DNA of 49,671 nt from Gammaproteobacteria bacterium. GTDB taxonomy: Bacteria > Pseudomonadota > Gammaproteobacteria > Steroidobacterales > Steroidobacteraceae. Below, in pieces: positions 35,238 to 42,539 of this stretch. How positions within the stretch are numbered: position 1 is the stretch's first letter; every line of letters begins with the position of its first letter. The notes beneath the pieces are model-generated. The model did not search any database, was not told the origin of the DNA, and saw nothing but the letters and a program-made list of their open reading frames with translations. The translations under genes and the position numbers were made by a program. The DNA is taken from the NCBI GenBank assembly GCA_020029535.1, contig JAIBJM010000032.1, positions 1 through 49,671 on the forward strand. The letters are read 5' to 3'.

Positions 35238-35714
35238 ATGGATGCTGTGTCAGGTGTTTCTGCGGCGCTGTCGCAAGAAGTATTGATCGCGGCGGCCTGT
35301 ACGTCCGTCGCCACGCGGTTCATGGCGCACTTCGATGCCAATGACGGCGCGGGCATGGCGGAGCTGTTCACGGCAGATGGTGAGTGGACCCGGATCGATG
35401 GCGTGGTGAGAGGGCGAGCAGCGCTGCTGGAAATGATGGCGCGACGCCCGGGCAGCATTCTGCTGCAGCACATTCTGACCAACTTCGTCGTGGACGTGCG
35501 GGGACCCGATCGAGCCGTCGTGAAATCGGTCGTGACCGTCTATCGCCACGACTTCATGGGCGAGCGCAGGCAGCTGCCGGCGCCGCTGGACGGTGTACAT
35601 GCGGTCGGCCGCTATGTTGACGAGCTGGTGCTTACGGAAATGGGCTGGAAGATTGCGCGCAAGAGCAGCGAGTCCGTGTTCGTGCGCACTGAAGCACCCG
35701 GAGGCCGCACATGA
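35238..35714 (+). CDS. SnoaL/NTF2-like protein
   Basis: A 158-residue cone-shaped alpha+beta barrel protein. Family pattern: three N-terminal helices (CTSVATRFMAHFDANDGAGM), then AELFTADGEWTRIDGVVRGR, a strand pair with HILTNFVVDVRGPDRAVVKS, and terminal GWKIARKSSESVFVR. Members are hydratases, isomerases, or small-subunit-like partners of ring hydroxylases. The ATG begins two bases after the VOC stop, and its own stop overlaps the FAH start, so the three are one transcript. It could be a beta-subunit-like partner for the solitary Rieske protein, but no direct sequence support for that exists. Confidence 0.85.
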   Translation: MDAVSGVSAALSQEVLIAAACTSVATRFMAHFDANDGAGMAELFTADGEWTRIDGVVRGRAALLEMMARRPGSILLQHILTNFVVDVRGPDRAVVKSVVTVYRHDFMGERRQLPAPLDGVHAVGRYVDELVLTEMGWKIARKSSESVFVRTEAPGGRT

Positions 35715-36556
35715 GGCTCGCAAAGGTCCAGCACAATGGCCGGATCGCAGCGGCAAACATCTCTGCGGATCGGGTGCGCATTCTCGGCGATTGGAGTTCC
35801 AGCCCGGAGGAACTCGCGCCGTTCGAGCTGCCGACATTGTCGACTTCGGAGCTGGCAACACGGATTCGGACGGCGGACGAAAACTTTGCCCTCGACGACG
35901 TACGCCTGTTGCCGCCAATACCGCCACTCGCCAAGCTGATCTGCCTGGGGTTCAATTATCGCGAACATATCGAGGAGACCCGCAACGATGTTGCCGAGAA
36001 TCCGGCGTTGTTCATCAAGCTGCCGGATGCACTGGTCGGACAGGATGAACCGATCCTGCGGCCGCGTGTTTCCGGGCATTTCGACTATGAAGGGGAAATC
36101 AGCGTCGTCATTGGCAAGGCCGGACGGCACATTGCGCGCGAGGAGGCGTTATCCCATGTCTTCGGTTACACGATCATGCTCGACGGCAGCGTACGCGACT
36201 ATCAGAAGCACTCGCCTTCCGCTGGCAAGAACTTCTGGCGTTCGGGATCTCTCGGACCGTGGATCGTCACGGCCGACGAAATACCGGATCCCTCCCGCCT
36301 ATCGCTGCAGACCCGGCTCAACGGCGAGACCGTACAGTCCGGGACCGCAGACCTGATGGTTCATGACATTCCGACGATGATTGCCTATATCTCGCGTTGG
36401 ACACCGCTTGCACCCGGCGACATCATCGCCACGGGGACGCCGGGCGGCGTGGGATCGCGCCGCAGCCCGCCGCTGTGGATGAAGCACGGCGATACGATAG
36501 AAGTCGAGGTAGCGGGCATCGGCACACTGCGCAATCCTGTACGGGACGAGGGCTGA
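35711..36556 (+). CDS. Fumarylacetoacetate hydrolase-family protein (second copy)
   Basis: A 281-residue FAH-fold hydrolase. Metal ligands Glu127 and Glu129 (FDYEGEISVVIGK) and Asp158 (IMLDGSVRDYQ), the LICLGFNYREHIEET entry, and ATGTPGGVGSRRSPP near the end are all present. This branch includes 2-hydroxyhepta-diene-dioate isomerases/decarboxylases and 2-oxo-hydroxy-acid hydrolases of meta-cleavage routes, plus acylpyruvases. The start overlaps the SnoaL stop (ATGA). Its place after a VOC protein and phenol hydroxylase suggests action on the ring-fission product. It is not a recent duplicate of the FAH gene at 24.9 kb: the N-terminal domains differ. Confidence 0.92.
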   Translation: MRLAKVQHNGRIAAANISADRVRILGDWSSSPEELAPFELPTLSTSELATRIRTADENFALDDVRLLPPIPPLAKLICLGFNYREHIEETRNDVAENPALFIKLPDALVGQDEPILRPRVSGHFDYEGEISVVIGKAGRHIAREEALSHVFGYTIMLDGSVRDYQKHSPSAGKNFWRSGSLGPWIVTADEIPDPSRLSLQTRLNGETVQSGTADLMVHDIPTMIAYISRWTPLAPGDIIATGTPGGVGSRRSPPLWMKHGDTIEVEVAGIGTLRNPVRDEG

Positions 36557-36557
36557 C

Positions 36558-36585
36558 GCCCGTCGGCGAGCGCGTCGCCGCGGGC
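36558..36585. terminator. GC-rich hairpin between convergent genes
   Basis: GCCCG-T-CGGCGA pairs with TCGCCG-CGGGC around a GCGCG loop, giving an 11-pair stem with one bulged T just after the FAH stop and before the convergent secreted-protein gene. There is no T run, so it is not a classic intrinsic terminator; it may stabilise mRNA ends or act with Rho. Confidence 0.4.
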
Positions 36586-36614
36586 GCTTGCGAGCGAGAG
36601 CCTCCCGGTATCGG

Positions 36615-37211
36615 CTATTTCTGCGTGACTTCCATGGCCAATACCGAGGTCTTGCCGTCGACCATCCGGGATGCGGCAACCACTTCGTCTCCAGGTTTGA
36701 CCTGGCTCAGTTCCATGGGCGCGCCCTTTCCGACCTTGGCCGAGAGAGGCACGGCGATACGCTGCTCGCCATCCTTGTAGGAGATGGTCAGCTCCAGATC
36801 CTTCGCTGGATCACCCTTCACCGAAGTAACGTTACCCACGGTCCGCGTGGTTCCCGGGGAAACCGGGAAGTGACCGGAATTAACCATTTTCGTATCTGCC
36901 GGGATGATGGTGCAGCGGGTAGCCTGCAGCTGCTGGCCGGAAACGCCCGTTGCATTGCAATTAACAAGCTTGGCGGCGGCCAGCTCCGCGCGTGGTGCGT
37001 CCACCGTGCGCCCGACCCGTGCGTCCGCAGGTACCACGACTTCGATCGTCTCGCCCTTTTCCGAGACAACGGTCAATTTGTCCCCCGATACGCTTTGCAC
37101 GGTGCCGGCGACGCGCTTTATCCCCGGCGGAGGACCGGCGGCGGGTGACTGTGCCAGTGCATGGCTGCCCAGCAATACGAGCGCGCTGAATGTACAGATG
37201 GAAGAACGCAT
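36615..37211 (-). CDS. Secreted protein of unknown function
   Basis: A 198-residue exported protein. The signal peptide (MRSSICTFSALVLLGSHALAQ) is followed by a Pro-rich linker and two repeats of a small beta-barrel pattern: VAGTVQSVSGDKLTVVSEKG with later VGNVTSVKGDPAKDLELTIS. This resembles OB-like DUF5666-type periplasmic domains. Two Cys (NCNAT and TRCTI) may pair. The start at 37211 is chosen for GGGGG six bases upstream. Lone gene, convergent with the FAH operon. Function unknown. Confidence 0.78.
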   Translation of the reverse strand: MRSSICTFSALVLLGSHALAQSPAAGPPPGIKRVAGTVQSVSGDKLTVVSEKGETIEVVVPADARVGRTVDAPRAELAAAKLVNCNATGVSGQQLQATRCTIIPADTKMVNSGHFPVSPGTTRTVGNVTSVKGDPAKDLELTISYKDGEQRIAVPLSAKVGKGAPMELSQVKPGDEVVAASRMVDGKTSVLAMEVTQK

Positions 37212-37315
37212 GATGGCCCCCTTAAGTGAAGTTGCGCGCATGTTAAGGAACTTGGGATATGGCCGCCAGATGGGCTGACCGGGTGGCGCGCCGACAGGAG
37301 GAATCGGGCCGCGGG

Positions 37316-37600
37316 CTACTTCGTGGTGTCGGACTTGCTGCTGGCGATCTTCTGTTTGGCGTCGCGCGCGCCTTCAGCCACCGCGTGTGCCGCCTTCCTG
37401 GTGTCTTGCTTGATCGACTGGCCGGCGGCCCTGGATTCCCGGGCGACGGTTTGCGCGGCCTTCTTCACTTCGTGGCCGAATTCGACCGCGTCGCGCTTGA
37501 TGGTCTCCTTCACGCCCGGCTCGTCGGCCGCGCCGGCGGGAGTCGTGCCCAGCAGCGCTACGGCGAGCGCGCCCAATGTAAGGCTTACGATGGTATTCAT
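37316..37600 (-). CDS. Small exported amphipathic-helix protein
   Basis: A 94-residue protein: signal peptide (MNTIVSLTLGALAVALLGTT through AGA), then a charged mature chain made of one long amphipathic helix with repeating Lys/Ala/Glu heptads (KETIKRDAVEFGHEVKKAAQ, SIKQDTRKAAHAVAEGARDA). Such LEA/YtxH-like proteins are often stress or envelope proteins; no activity can be given. AGAGGA lies eight bases before the ATG. The start of a longer open frame upstream runs through the promoter region and is rejected. Divergent from the MFS transporter gene with a shared inverted repeat. Confidence 0.75.
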   Translation of the reverse strand: MNTIVSLTLGALAVALLGTTPAGAADEPGVKETIKRDAVEFGHEVKKAAQTVARESRAAGQSIKQDTRKAAHAVAEGARDAKQKIASSKSDTTK

Positions 37601-37619
37601 GTGCTCATTCCTCTGCTGC

Positions 37620-37653
37620 CCTATAGTTGGCCCTGTCTGAGCGCAACTATAAA
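37620..37653. promoter_or_regulatory. Symmetric divergent promoter with TATAGTTG inverted repeat
   Basis: TATAGTTG (37622-37629) and its exact complement CAACTATA (37644-37651) flank a 14-base spacer. Each arm supplies a -10-like TATA for one direction and the TTG of a -35 for the other: TTGGCC/TATAAA toward the MFS gene, TTGCGC/TATAGG toward the small protein, each with a short 15-base spacing. A dimeric regulator at this repeat could gate both genes. Spacing is below the optimum, so promoter strength may depend on an activator. Confidence 0.5.
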
Positions 37654-37673
37654 TCTCGCTTTGGGGGAATGAA

Positions 37674-39236
37674 ATGACGCAAGACGCGCAGCAAGCACCC
37701 GTTGCCCATCGCACAGACGGGTATGCGTGGTATGCGCTCGGTCTGCTGTGTTTCGTTTACATGATCAACTTCATCGATCGACAGATCCTGTCTATTCTGG
37801 CTGAAGACATCAAAGCCGATCTGCAACTGACGGATGCCCAGCTCGGCTTCCTCTATGGCACCGCGTTCGCGATCTTCTACACGCTGTTTGGCATACCGCT
37901 CGGGCGGCTCGCCGACAGCTGGTATCGAGGGCGTCTGATGGCGTTGGGTCTGGCAGTGTGGTCATCGATGACCGCGCTGTCGGGATTTGCGGGTTCCTAT
38001 CTGCAGCTGGCGGCCGCGCGCATTGGCGTCGGTGTCGGAGAAGCGAGCGCTTCGCCCGCCGCGTTCTCCATGCTGGCCGACTACTTCCCGAAAAAACGCC
38101 GGGCACTTGCGATGGCCATCTATTCGGCCGGGCTCTATATCGGCATGGGCATCAGTTTGCCCTTGGGAGGATGGGTCGCGTCGACCTGGGAGCATCGCTA
38201 CGCGGCGGGTGGTGCGCCATTGGACCTGGCGGGCTGGCAGGCCGCGTTTCTCGCGGTGGGTATTCCCGGACTGCTGGTTGCGCTGCTCGTCGCAGCGTTG
38301 AAGGAACCTCTCCGCGGCGCATCCGATGGCCGGCCCTCCGCAATTGCGAAGCCCGGAGCATGGAGAGATTTCTTCAGTGAGTTCGCAGCGTTGGTGCCGC
38401 CCATCACCCTGTGGCGGGTCAGCCGGATTCCGGGCGGGCTGCAGCGCAATCTGATGACGGCCGCGGTCATCGCCGCCGCAGTCACCGGTCTTGTCCTGCT
38501 TACCGGCGACCTTTTGCAATGGTGCGCTTACGGCGTTGGCATTTACTCGGTGATGTCCTGGGTCCAGGTACTGCGCACCAGGGATCCAGCGACTCACGAG
38601 CTGATCTGGGCCACACCGACGGTGCTGTTGTGCATCCTGGGTTTCGGTGCGCTGGCTTTCTTCATCTACGCCTACAGTTTCTGGGTTACACCCTACGCCA
38701 TTCGCACGTTCGCCATCGCCAAGGATGCTGCCGGCCTCTATCTGGGAATACCGGGCGCGATTGCATCGGCCCTCGGCGTCATTCTGGGCGGCAGATTGTC
38801 GGACTGGTGGAAGGAGCGCGATGCACGCGGCCGCCTGTTCGTCGGCATGCTGTCCGCGGCATTGCCGGTGCCCTTCGTGCTGGTCATGTTTACTTCCGGG
38901 AGTTTTTCGCTGTATGCGCAGCTCAGTCCCGTGGTCTATTTCCTCAGTTCGTTGTGGGTCGGATCGGCCGTCGCGGCATATCAGGATTTCGTGCTGCCGC
39001 GCATGCGCGGCATCGTTGGCGCCACCTACATTCTGGGTTCGACCATGGTCGGTCTGGCGCTCGGTCCCTACGTCACCGGCAAGGTGGCGACGCTCACCGG
39101 TTCGCTTTCGCTCGGCATCTTCGCACTGCTGGCCGCCATACCGGTCGCACTCATCGCGCTGTGGGTCGCGAGCCGCAGCACGGCACGGACCGAGGCGACG
39201 AAGTTCGCGCGTGCGGCTGCGGTCGGGGAGATTTAG
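37674..39236 (+). CDS. MFS transporter, spinster-like family
   Basis: Twelve-helix major facilitator of 520 residues: helix 1 YALGLLCFVYMINFIDRQIL, the loop 2-3 signature GRLADSWYRGRLMALGLAVW, and helix 4 ARIGVGVGEASASPAAFSML. A long central loop lies near residues 205-260 (KEPLRGASDGRPS and AWRDFFSEFAALVPP). The NFIDRQILSILAEDIKADL start is typical of the spinster branch often found next to aromatic, bile-acid or terpenoid catabolic genes. GGGGGA precedes the ATG. It probably imports or exports the substrate of the neighbouring oxygenase cluster; the specificity is not known. Confidence 0.93.
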   Translation: MTQDAQQAPVAHRTDGYAWYALGLLCFVYMINFIDRQILSILAEDIKADLQLTDAQLGFLYGTAFAIFYTLFGIPLGRLADSWYRGRLMALGLAVWSSMTALSGFAGSYLQLAAARIGVGVGEASASPAAFSMLADYFPKKRRALAMAIYSAGLYIGMGISLPLGGWVASTWEHRYAAGGAPLDLAGWQAAFLAVGIPGLLVALLVAALKEPLRGASDGRPSAIAKPGAWRDFFSEFAALVPPITLWRVSRIPGGLQRNLMTAAVIAAAVTGLVLLTGDLLQWCAYGVGIYSVMSWVQVLRTRDPATHELIWATPTVLLCILGFGALAFFIYAYSFWVTPYAIRTFAIAKDAAGLYLGIPGAIASALGVILGGRLSDWWKERDARGRLFVGMLSAALPVPFVLVMFTSGSFSLYAQLSPVVYFLSSLWVGSAVAAYQDFVLPRMRGIVGATYILGSTMVGLALGPYVTGKVATLTGSLSLGIFALLAAIPVALIALWVASRSTARTEATKFARAAAVGEI

Positions 39237-39281
39237 GCAGGCAGACAATGAAAGCGGTGCTGGCTGCCAGGCTGCGCCGAT

Positions 39282-39695
39282 TCAGCGCCCGTGCTCTGCT
39301 CGGGTGTCCGATAGCGACAATGTGTGCTTGGGAAATGCTTTCAGAAGCTTGCCATCCATCGTCACCAGCTTGACGCCCAGCTGCATAGCCAGCGCCGCGT
39401 ATTCGCAATCATAGGCAGAGCAGTCGCTGCTGCGCGCGAGTTCCAGGACTTCTTGTGACTTCACGTCATGCTCGGCGCTGGCCATGAAGTGTTCAGCTTC
39501 CGCCTGCAGGACGCAGGCTTCGTCGAACGACAGCGCCTTGCGGCGCATGTAGCCGGCCAGAACATTGCGGAACTCGCTCCTCCAAAGCATCGGCGCCACC
39601 CAGTCGGAGTCCTTCCGCAGCAGCGCCTCTGCCATCGGTGTCTGCGATGTCGGCAGGAACAGATACACCAGTATGTTGGTGTCGACGACGATCAA
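39282..39695 (-). CDS. vapC: PIN-domain ribonuclease toxin VapC
   Basis: Type II toxin of 137 residues. The acidic PIN site is complete: Asp5 in VVDTNILVYLF, Glu in LWRSEFRNVLAGYM, Asp in SAYDCEYAALA and Asp in TMDGKLLKAFP. It cleaves RNA and is neutralised by VapB. The start is a TTG at 39695 whose last two bases form the TGA of vapB (TTGA overlap), so toxin synthesis depends on antitoxin translation. Longer frames upstream overlap vapB and show no homology. Its 3' end faces the MFS gene 45 bases away. Confidence 0.9.
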   Translation of the reverse strand: MIVVDTNILVYLFLPTSQTPMAEALLRKDSDWVAPMLWRSEFRNVLAGYMRRKALSFDEACVLQAEAEHFMASAEHDVKSQEVLELARSSDCSAYDCEYAALAMQLGVKLVTMDGKLLKAFPKHTLSLSDTRAEHGR

Positions 39696-39937
39696 GGACG
39701 GCCGGCGCGCTTCAGTGCGTCGATGTCGCGAGCCGCGAAGCGGCCCTTCGGCAGGGTTGCGCGCAGGGTTTTGATGCGCGCAAGGCGTTCCTCCGGATCC
39801 ATCCGGCCAGGTAGCAGCACGGCTTCGAGACACATGATCGCCTCGCTGTTGAGGCTGCGCCGGTGGGTTGCGGCCGAAGACTTGAGCCGTTCATAGACTT
39901 CGTTGGGAATGTTCTTGAGCGTGAGCGTCGTGGCCAT
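39692..39937 (-). CDS. vapB: Antitoxin VapB, Arc/FitA-type ribbon-helix-helix
   Basis: An 81-residue antitoxin. The N-terminus MATTLTLKNIPNEVYERLKS is a ribbon-helix-helix DNA-binding fold (AATHRRSLNSEAIMCLEAVL is its second helix pair). The C-terminal ARIKTLRATLPKGRF segment wraps the toxin. It represses its own operon. The ATG at 39937 has GGAGG-like sequence (ACGGAGGCGG) upstream, about ten bases away. The matching operator lies 19-55 bases before the start. Confidence 0.9.
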   Translation of the reverse strand: MATTLTLKNIPNEVYERLKSSAATHRRSLNSEAIMCLEAVLLPGRMDPEERLARIKTLRATLPKGRFAARDIDALKRAGRP

Positions 39938-39955
39938 GGGGTGCCGCCTCCGTGT

Positions 39956-39991
39956 CGAAACCATTATGGTTCCATTATGGTTTCGGAGCAA
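39956..39991 (-). promoter_or_regulatory. vapBC promoter and operator
   Basis: Two exact 11-base copies CCATTATGGTT lie head to tail at 39961-39971 and 39972-39982, each containing the odd palindrome CCAT-T-ATGG. The whole is framed by CGAAACCAT (39956-39964) and its complement ATGGTTTCG (39977-39985). On the minus strand TTGCTC (39991-39986) and CATAAT (39968-39963) are 17 bases apart, so the repeats cover the promoter. This is the layout expected for VapB autorepression through paired RHH dimers. Confidence 0.78.
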
Positions 39992-40125
39992 TGTGGGCAC
40001 GACTTTTGGCACAAGCCGGACAATATCGGCTCGATCACGCCAGGCAGATCTGGAAATTGATCGGATTTGTATCAATAAACAGGAGGGTAGCGGTAAATCT
40101 AGATTTCCATTTATGGAGCCGGCAT

Positions 40126-40632
40126 TCAAACCGTATCAAGGATGAATTCGGGCACCACGCCCAGCCGGCGATAGCGCGCCAGCGTCACCGCAGGCAGCTT
40201 CGCGATGTTTCGCACGGTGCCGCGGCAGACTTGCTCGCCGCAGTTGCAGCGCATGGTCCAGACATCATCGGCGCCCAGCAGCGTGGAGTAGTCGTGCGTT
40301 ACTTCAGTACCCGCGGAGATGGTTGCAATCGCCTTGAGAATGAGGGTGCGTCCACGCCGGACAATGCCGGTGTTGGGATGGCAGGAGTGATTGGCGAAGG
40401 CGCCCAGCTGTCCGGCCGGATCCAGGTAGCGATCGGCGTCGTAACGAAAGCAGTTGGCGCCTGATTTCGGGTCCTTTTCCCAATAACGCCAGACTTCGTC
40501 GGCAGTCACCAGTTTGCCCATGATGGGCATGACCCCTTGCCCGGCCCGGAACGGCCGCAGGGCCACCAGGCCGCGACCGTTCTTCACCTTCTGCACCTGA
40601 ATCCATCCGCGCGGGTCAGTGGGAATCGCCAT
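40126..40632 (-). CDS. SET-domain protein (putative protein lysine methyltransferase)
   Basis: A 168-residue stand-alone SET protein. It has the N-terminal GRGLVALRPFRAGQGV strand pair, the cofactor/active-site motif NHSCHPNTG at 81-89, and the second motif EVTHDYSTL (Glu110-Tyr115). A post-SET cysteine cluster Cys129-x-Cys131-xxxx-Cys136 (RCNCGEQVCRG) is also present. These match S-adenosylmethionine-dependent lysine methyltransferases, which are common in eukaryotes and sporadic in bacteria. The target is unknown. It is divergent from cysA; the 89 bases between hold only a small hairpin. It could have come by horizontal transfer, but codon use is not visibly different. Confidence 0.88.
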   Translation of the reverse strand: MAIPTDPRGWIQVQKVKNGRGLVALRPFRAGQGVMPIMGKLVTADEVWRYWEKDPKSGANCFRYDADRYLDPAGQLGAFANHSCHPNTGIVRRGRTLILKAIATISAGTEVTHDYSTLLGADDVWTMRCNCGEQVCRGTVRNIAKLPAVTLARYRRLGVVPEFILDTV

Positions 40633-40672
40633 ATCGTCGGCAATGTAACCACTTTGTCACCGAGCCGCGACT

Positions 40673-40690
40673 GCGGCCGTTACTGGCCGC
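40673..40690. repeat. Short inverted repeat before cysA
   Basis: GCGGCC and GGCCGC flank a six-base loop (GTTACT) 32 bases before the cysA ATG. It lies in the 89-base gap between the SET gene and cysA and could be a leader hairpin or binding site; no clear -35/-10 pair was recognised in the gap. Confidence 0.3.
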
Positions 40691-40721
40691 GGGGCAGCAT
40701 GCGCTCACTAAAGGGGCGCGC

Positions 40722-42539
40722 ATGTCCATTGACTTCGAACGCATCTCCAAACGCTACGGCGAACTGACCGTCGTCAACGACGTGTCGCTGCACATTGCCA
40801 GCGGCGAGTTCTTCGTGCTGCTGGGCCCCAGTGGCAGCGGCAAGAGCACGCTGCTGCGTGCGGCGGCCGGCCTCACCGGCATCGAGGATGGTCGCATCCT
40901 GTTCGACCGCCGCGATGTCACGCATGTGCCGGCGCGACAGCGCGGCGTGGGTCTGGTGTTCCAGCACTACGCGCTGTTCCGTCACATGACAGTGGGCGAG
41001 AACGTCGAGTTCGCGCTGCGGGTGCGCGGTGTGAAGCACGCCGATCGCGCCCGCCGGCGCAACGAACTGCTGCAGCTGGTGGCGCTGGATGACTTCACCA
41101 ACCGCATGCCGGGGCAGCTGTCGGGCGGCCAGCAGCAGCGCGTGGCGGTGGCGCGTGCGCTGGCGCATGAGCCGGCGGTGCTGCTGCTGGACGAACCCTT
41201 CGGCGCGCTGGATGCGCAGATCCGCGTCGAGCTGCGCGAGACCATCCGCCAGGTACAGCGTCGCCTGGGCATGACCACGATTCTCGTGACGCATGATCAG
41301 GAGGAAGCCTTCGCGCTGGGCGATCGCATCGGCGTGATGCACAACGGCCGACTGCTCGAGACCGGCAAGCCCGAGATGCTGTACCGGCATCCGGCGACAC
41401 GTTTTGTCGCTACCTTCCTCGGCGCGGCCAATCTGTTTCTCGGCGAGCTGTCGGCTGGTGGGCTGAAGCTGGGCCAGGCACAGATCGCCGCCGCCGACAG
41501 CCAGCGCGCGTCCGGTCATGGCGAGGCCGTGACGGTGGTGCGTCCCGAGGACATCGAACTGGCCGACAGCGAGGCGCGCCTGCACAGCACGCCGTTGTGC
41601 AGTGGCCATGTGCAGTCGCTGAGCTTTGCCGGCGGCGTGCAGAGGCTGCGCGTGCAACTGCCCGGCGACAGTGCCGTGCAGTCGGCCGTGAATCTGGCCA
41701 ATGCCGCGCCGCTGGTGCTGGAAGTGACCCGCAACAGCAGCGAGCAACTGCAGCTGGCACTGAATGCCGGACAGCGCGTGGCGGTGGGCGTGCGCCGCGT
41801 GCATCTGCTGCCGACGCCGATCTCCAGTTTCCGCATCCTGGCCGACTCGGCGCAGGACGCCTCGCAGCTGCGCAACAGTCCGCTGCTGAACCAGCTGGCT
41901 ACCAGCATGCGGGCCCGCATCATCGACAGCACCGCCTCGAGCGGCGAGGGCAATGTTACGCAGGGCGTGGCCGTGCTGGCCGCGGATTCCCGCGCCATTC
42001 CGACCATTGCCGCGGCGCTGGCGCGTGGCACGCAACGGCTGTTGTGCATTCCGGCCGGCGCGCCGTTGCCGCGGCGGGTCGTGATCTGCACCGACAGCGA
42101 TGCTGCGCGTCCGGCGGCGCTGGCGCTGGTGGCCAGCGTGATGCGCCATCTGCACGCCGAGGCCACCTTCGTCAGCGTGCAGAGTCCGGCCGCACCACGT
42201 GGCGATGTGGCCGGTTCATTCCGCCGCCTGCTCGACACCCGTGCCGAACTGCTGGAATCGCATGGTCTTGATGTGCGCACCGATCTGCAGGTGGGTGCGC
42301 TGGACGACTGGCTGGCGCGTCTGGCCGCCAGCGAAGAGCAGACGCTGATCGTGCTGGGCGTCGCCGGCGATGCAGCGCAGATCGAAGCCACGCTGACACA
42401 ACGCTTCCAGCCGCTGCTCGGCGGACGCTGCCCGGTGCTGCTGTCGTGTAGTCACGCGCCAGTCGCCACTCTGGGCGCGGCCGGCGCGATGGCAAGTGCA
42501 CAGGAACCGGATCAACAACTCATTGATGGAGCTGAATAA
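40722..42539 (+). CDS. cysA: Sulfate ABC transporter ATP-binding protein CysA with C-terminal USP-like extension
   Basis: ATPase of the sulfate/thiosulfate importer, 605 residues against about 350 normally. The ABC domain is complete: Walker A GPSGSGKST (35-43), Q-loop Gln81, signature LSGGQ (133-137), Walker B LLLDEP (154-159), switch His191. A TOBE region spans roughly 265-362. The extra 240 residues hold a universal-stress-protein-like alpha/beta domain at about 450-575: RRVVICTDSDAARPAALALV, EATFVSVQ, ELLESHGLDVRTDLQVGALD, LIVLGVAGD. This may sense nucleotide or regulate uptake. GGGG lies seven bases before the ATG. It heads a five-gene uptake unit; the porin ATG overlaps its stop (TAATG). 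Confidence 0.93.
   Translation: MSIDFERISKRYGELTVVNDVSLHIASGEFFVLLGPSGSGKSTLLRAAAGLTGIEDGRILFDRRDVTHVPARQRGVGLVFQHYALFRHMTVGENVEFALRVRGVKHADRARRRNELLQLVALDDFTNRMPGQLSGGQQQRVAVARALAHEPAVLLLDEPFGALDAQIRVELRETIRQVQRRLGMTTILVTHDQEEAFALGDRIGVMHNGRLLETGKPEMLYRHPATRFVATFLGAANLFLGELSAGGLKLGQAQIAAADSQRASGHGEAVTVVRPEDIELADSEARLHSTPLCSGHVQSLSFAGGVQRLRVQLPGDSAVQSAVNLANAAPLVLEVTRNSSEQLQLALNAGQRVAVGVRRVHLLPTPISSFRILADSAQDASQLRNSPLLNQLATSMRARIIDSTASSGEGNVTQGVAVLAADSRAIPTIAAALARGTQRLLCIPAGAPLPRRVVICTDSDAARPAALALVASVMRHLHAEATFVSVQSPAAPRGDVAGSFRRLLDTRAELLESHGLDVRTDLQVGALDDWLARLAASEEQTLIVLGVAGDAAQIEATLTQRFQPLLGGRCPVLLSCSHAPVATLGAAGAMASAQEPDQQLIDGAE

Noticed and set aside
37962-39248. A 428-codon minus-strand frame opposite the MFS transporter
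   Set aside because: Shadow of a clear twelve-helix transporter; the product is hydrophilic and featureless.
40095-40106. Palindrome AAATCTAGATTT just beyond the SET gene's stop
   Set aside because: A 12-base AT-rich palindrome without a T run or promoter context; too weak to call a terminator or operator.
40680-42155. A 491-codon minus-strand frame opposite cysA
   Set aside because: Gln/His/Arg-rich shadow with no family pattern; cysA has all ABC motifs on the other strand.
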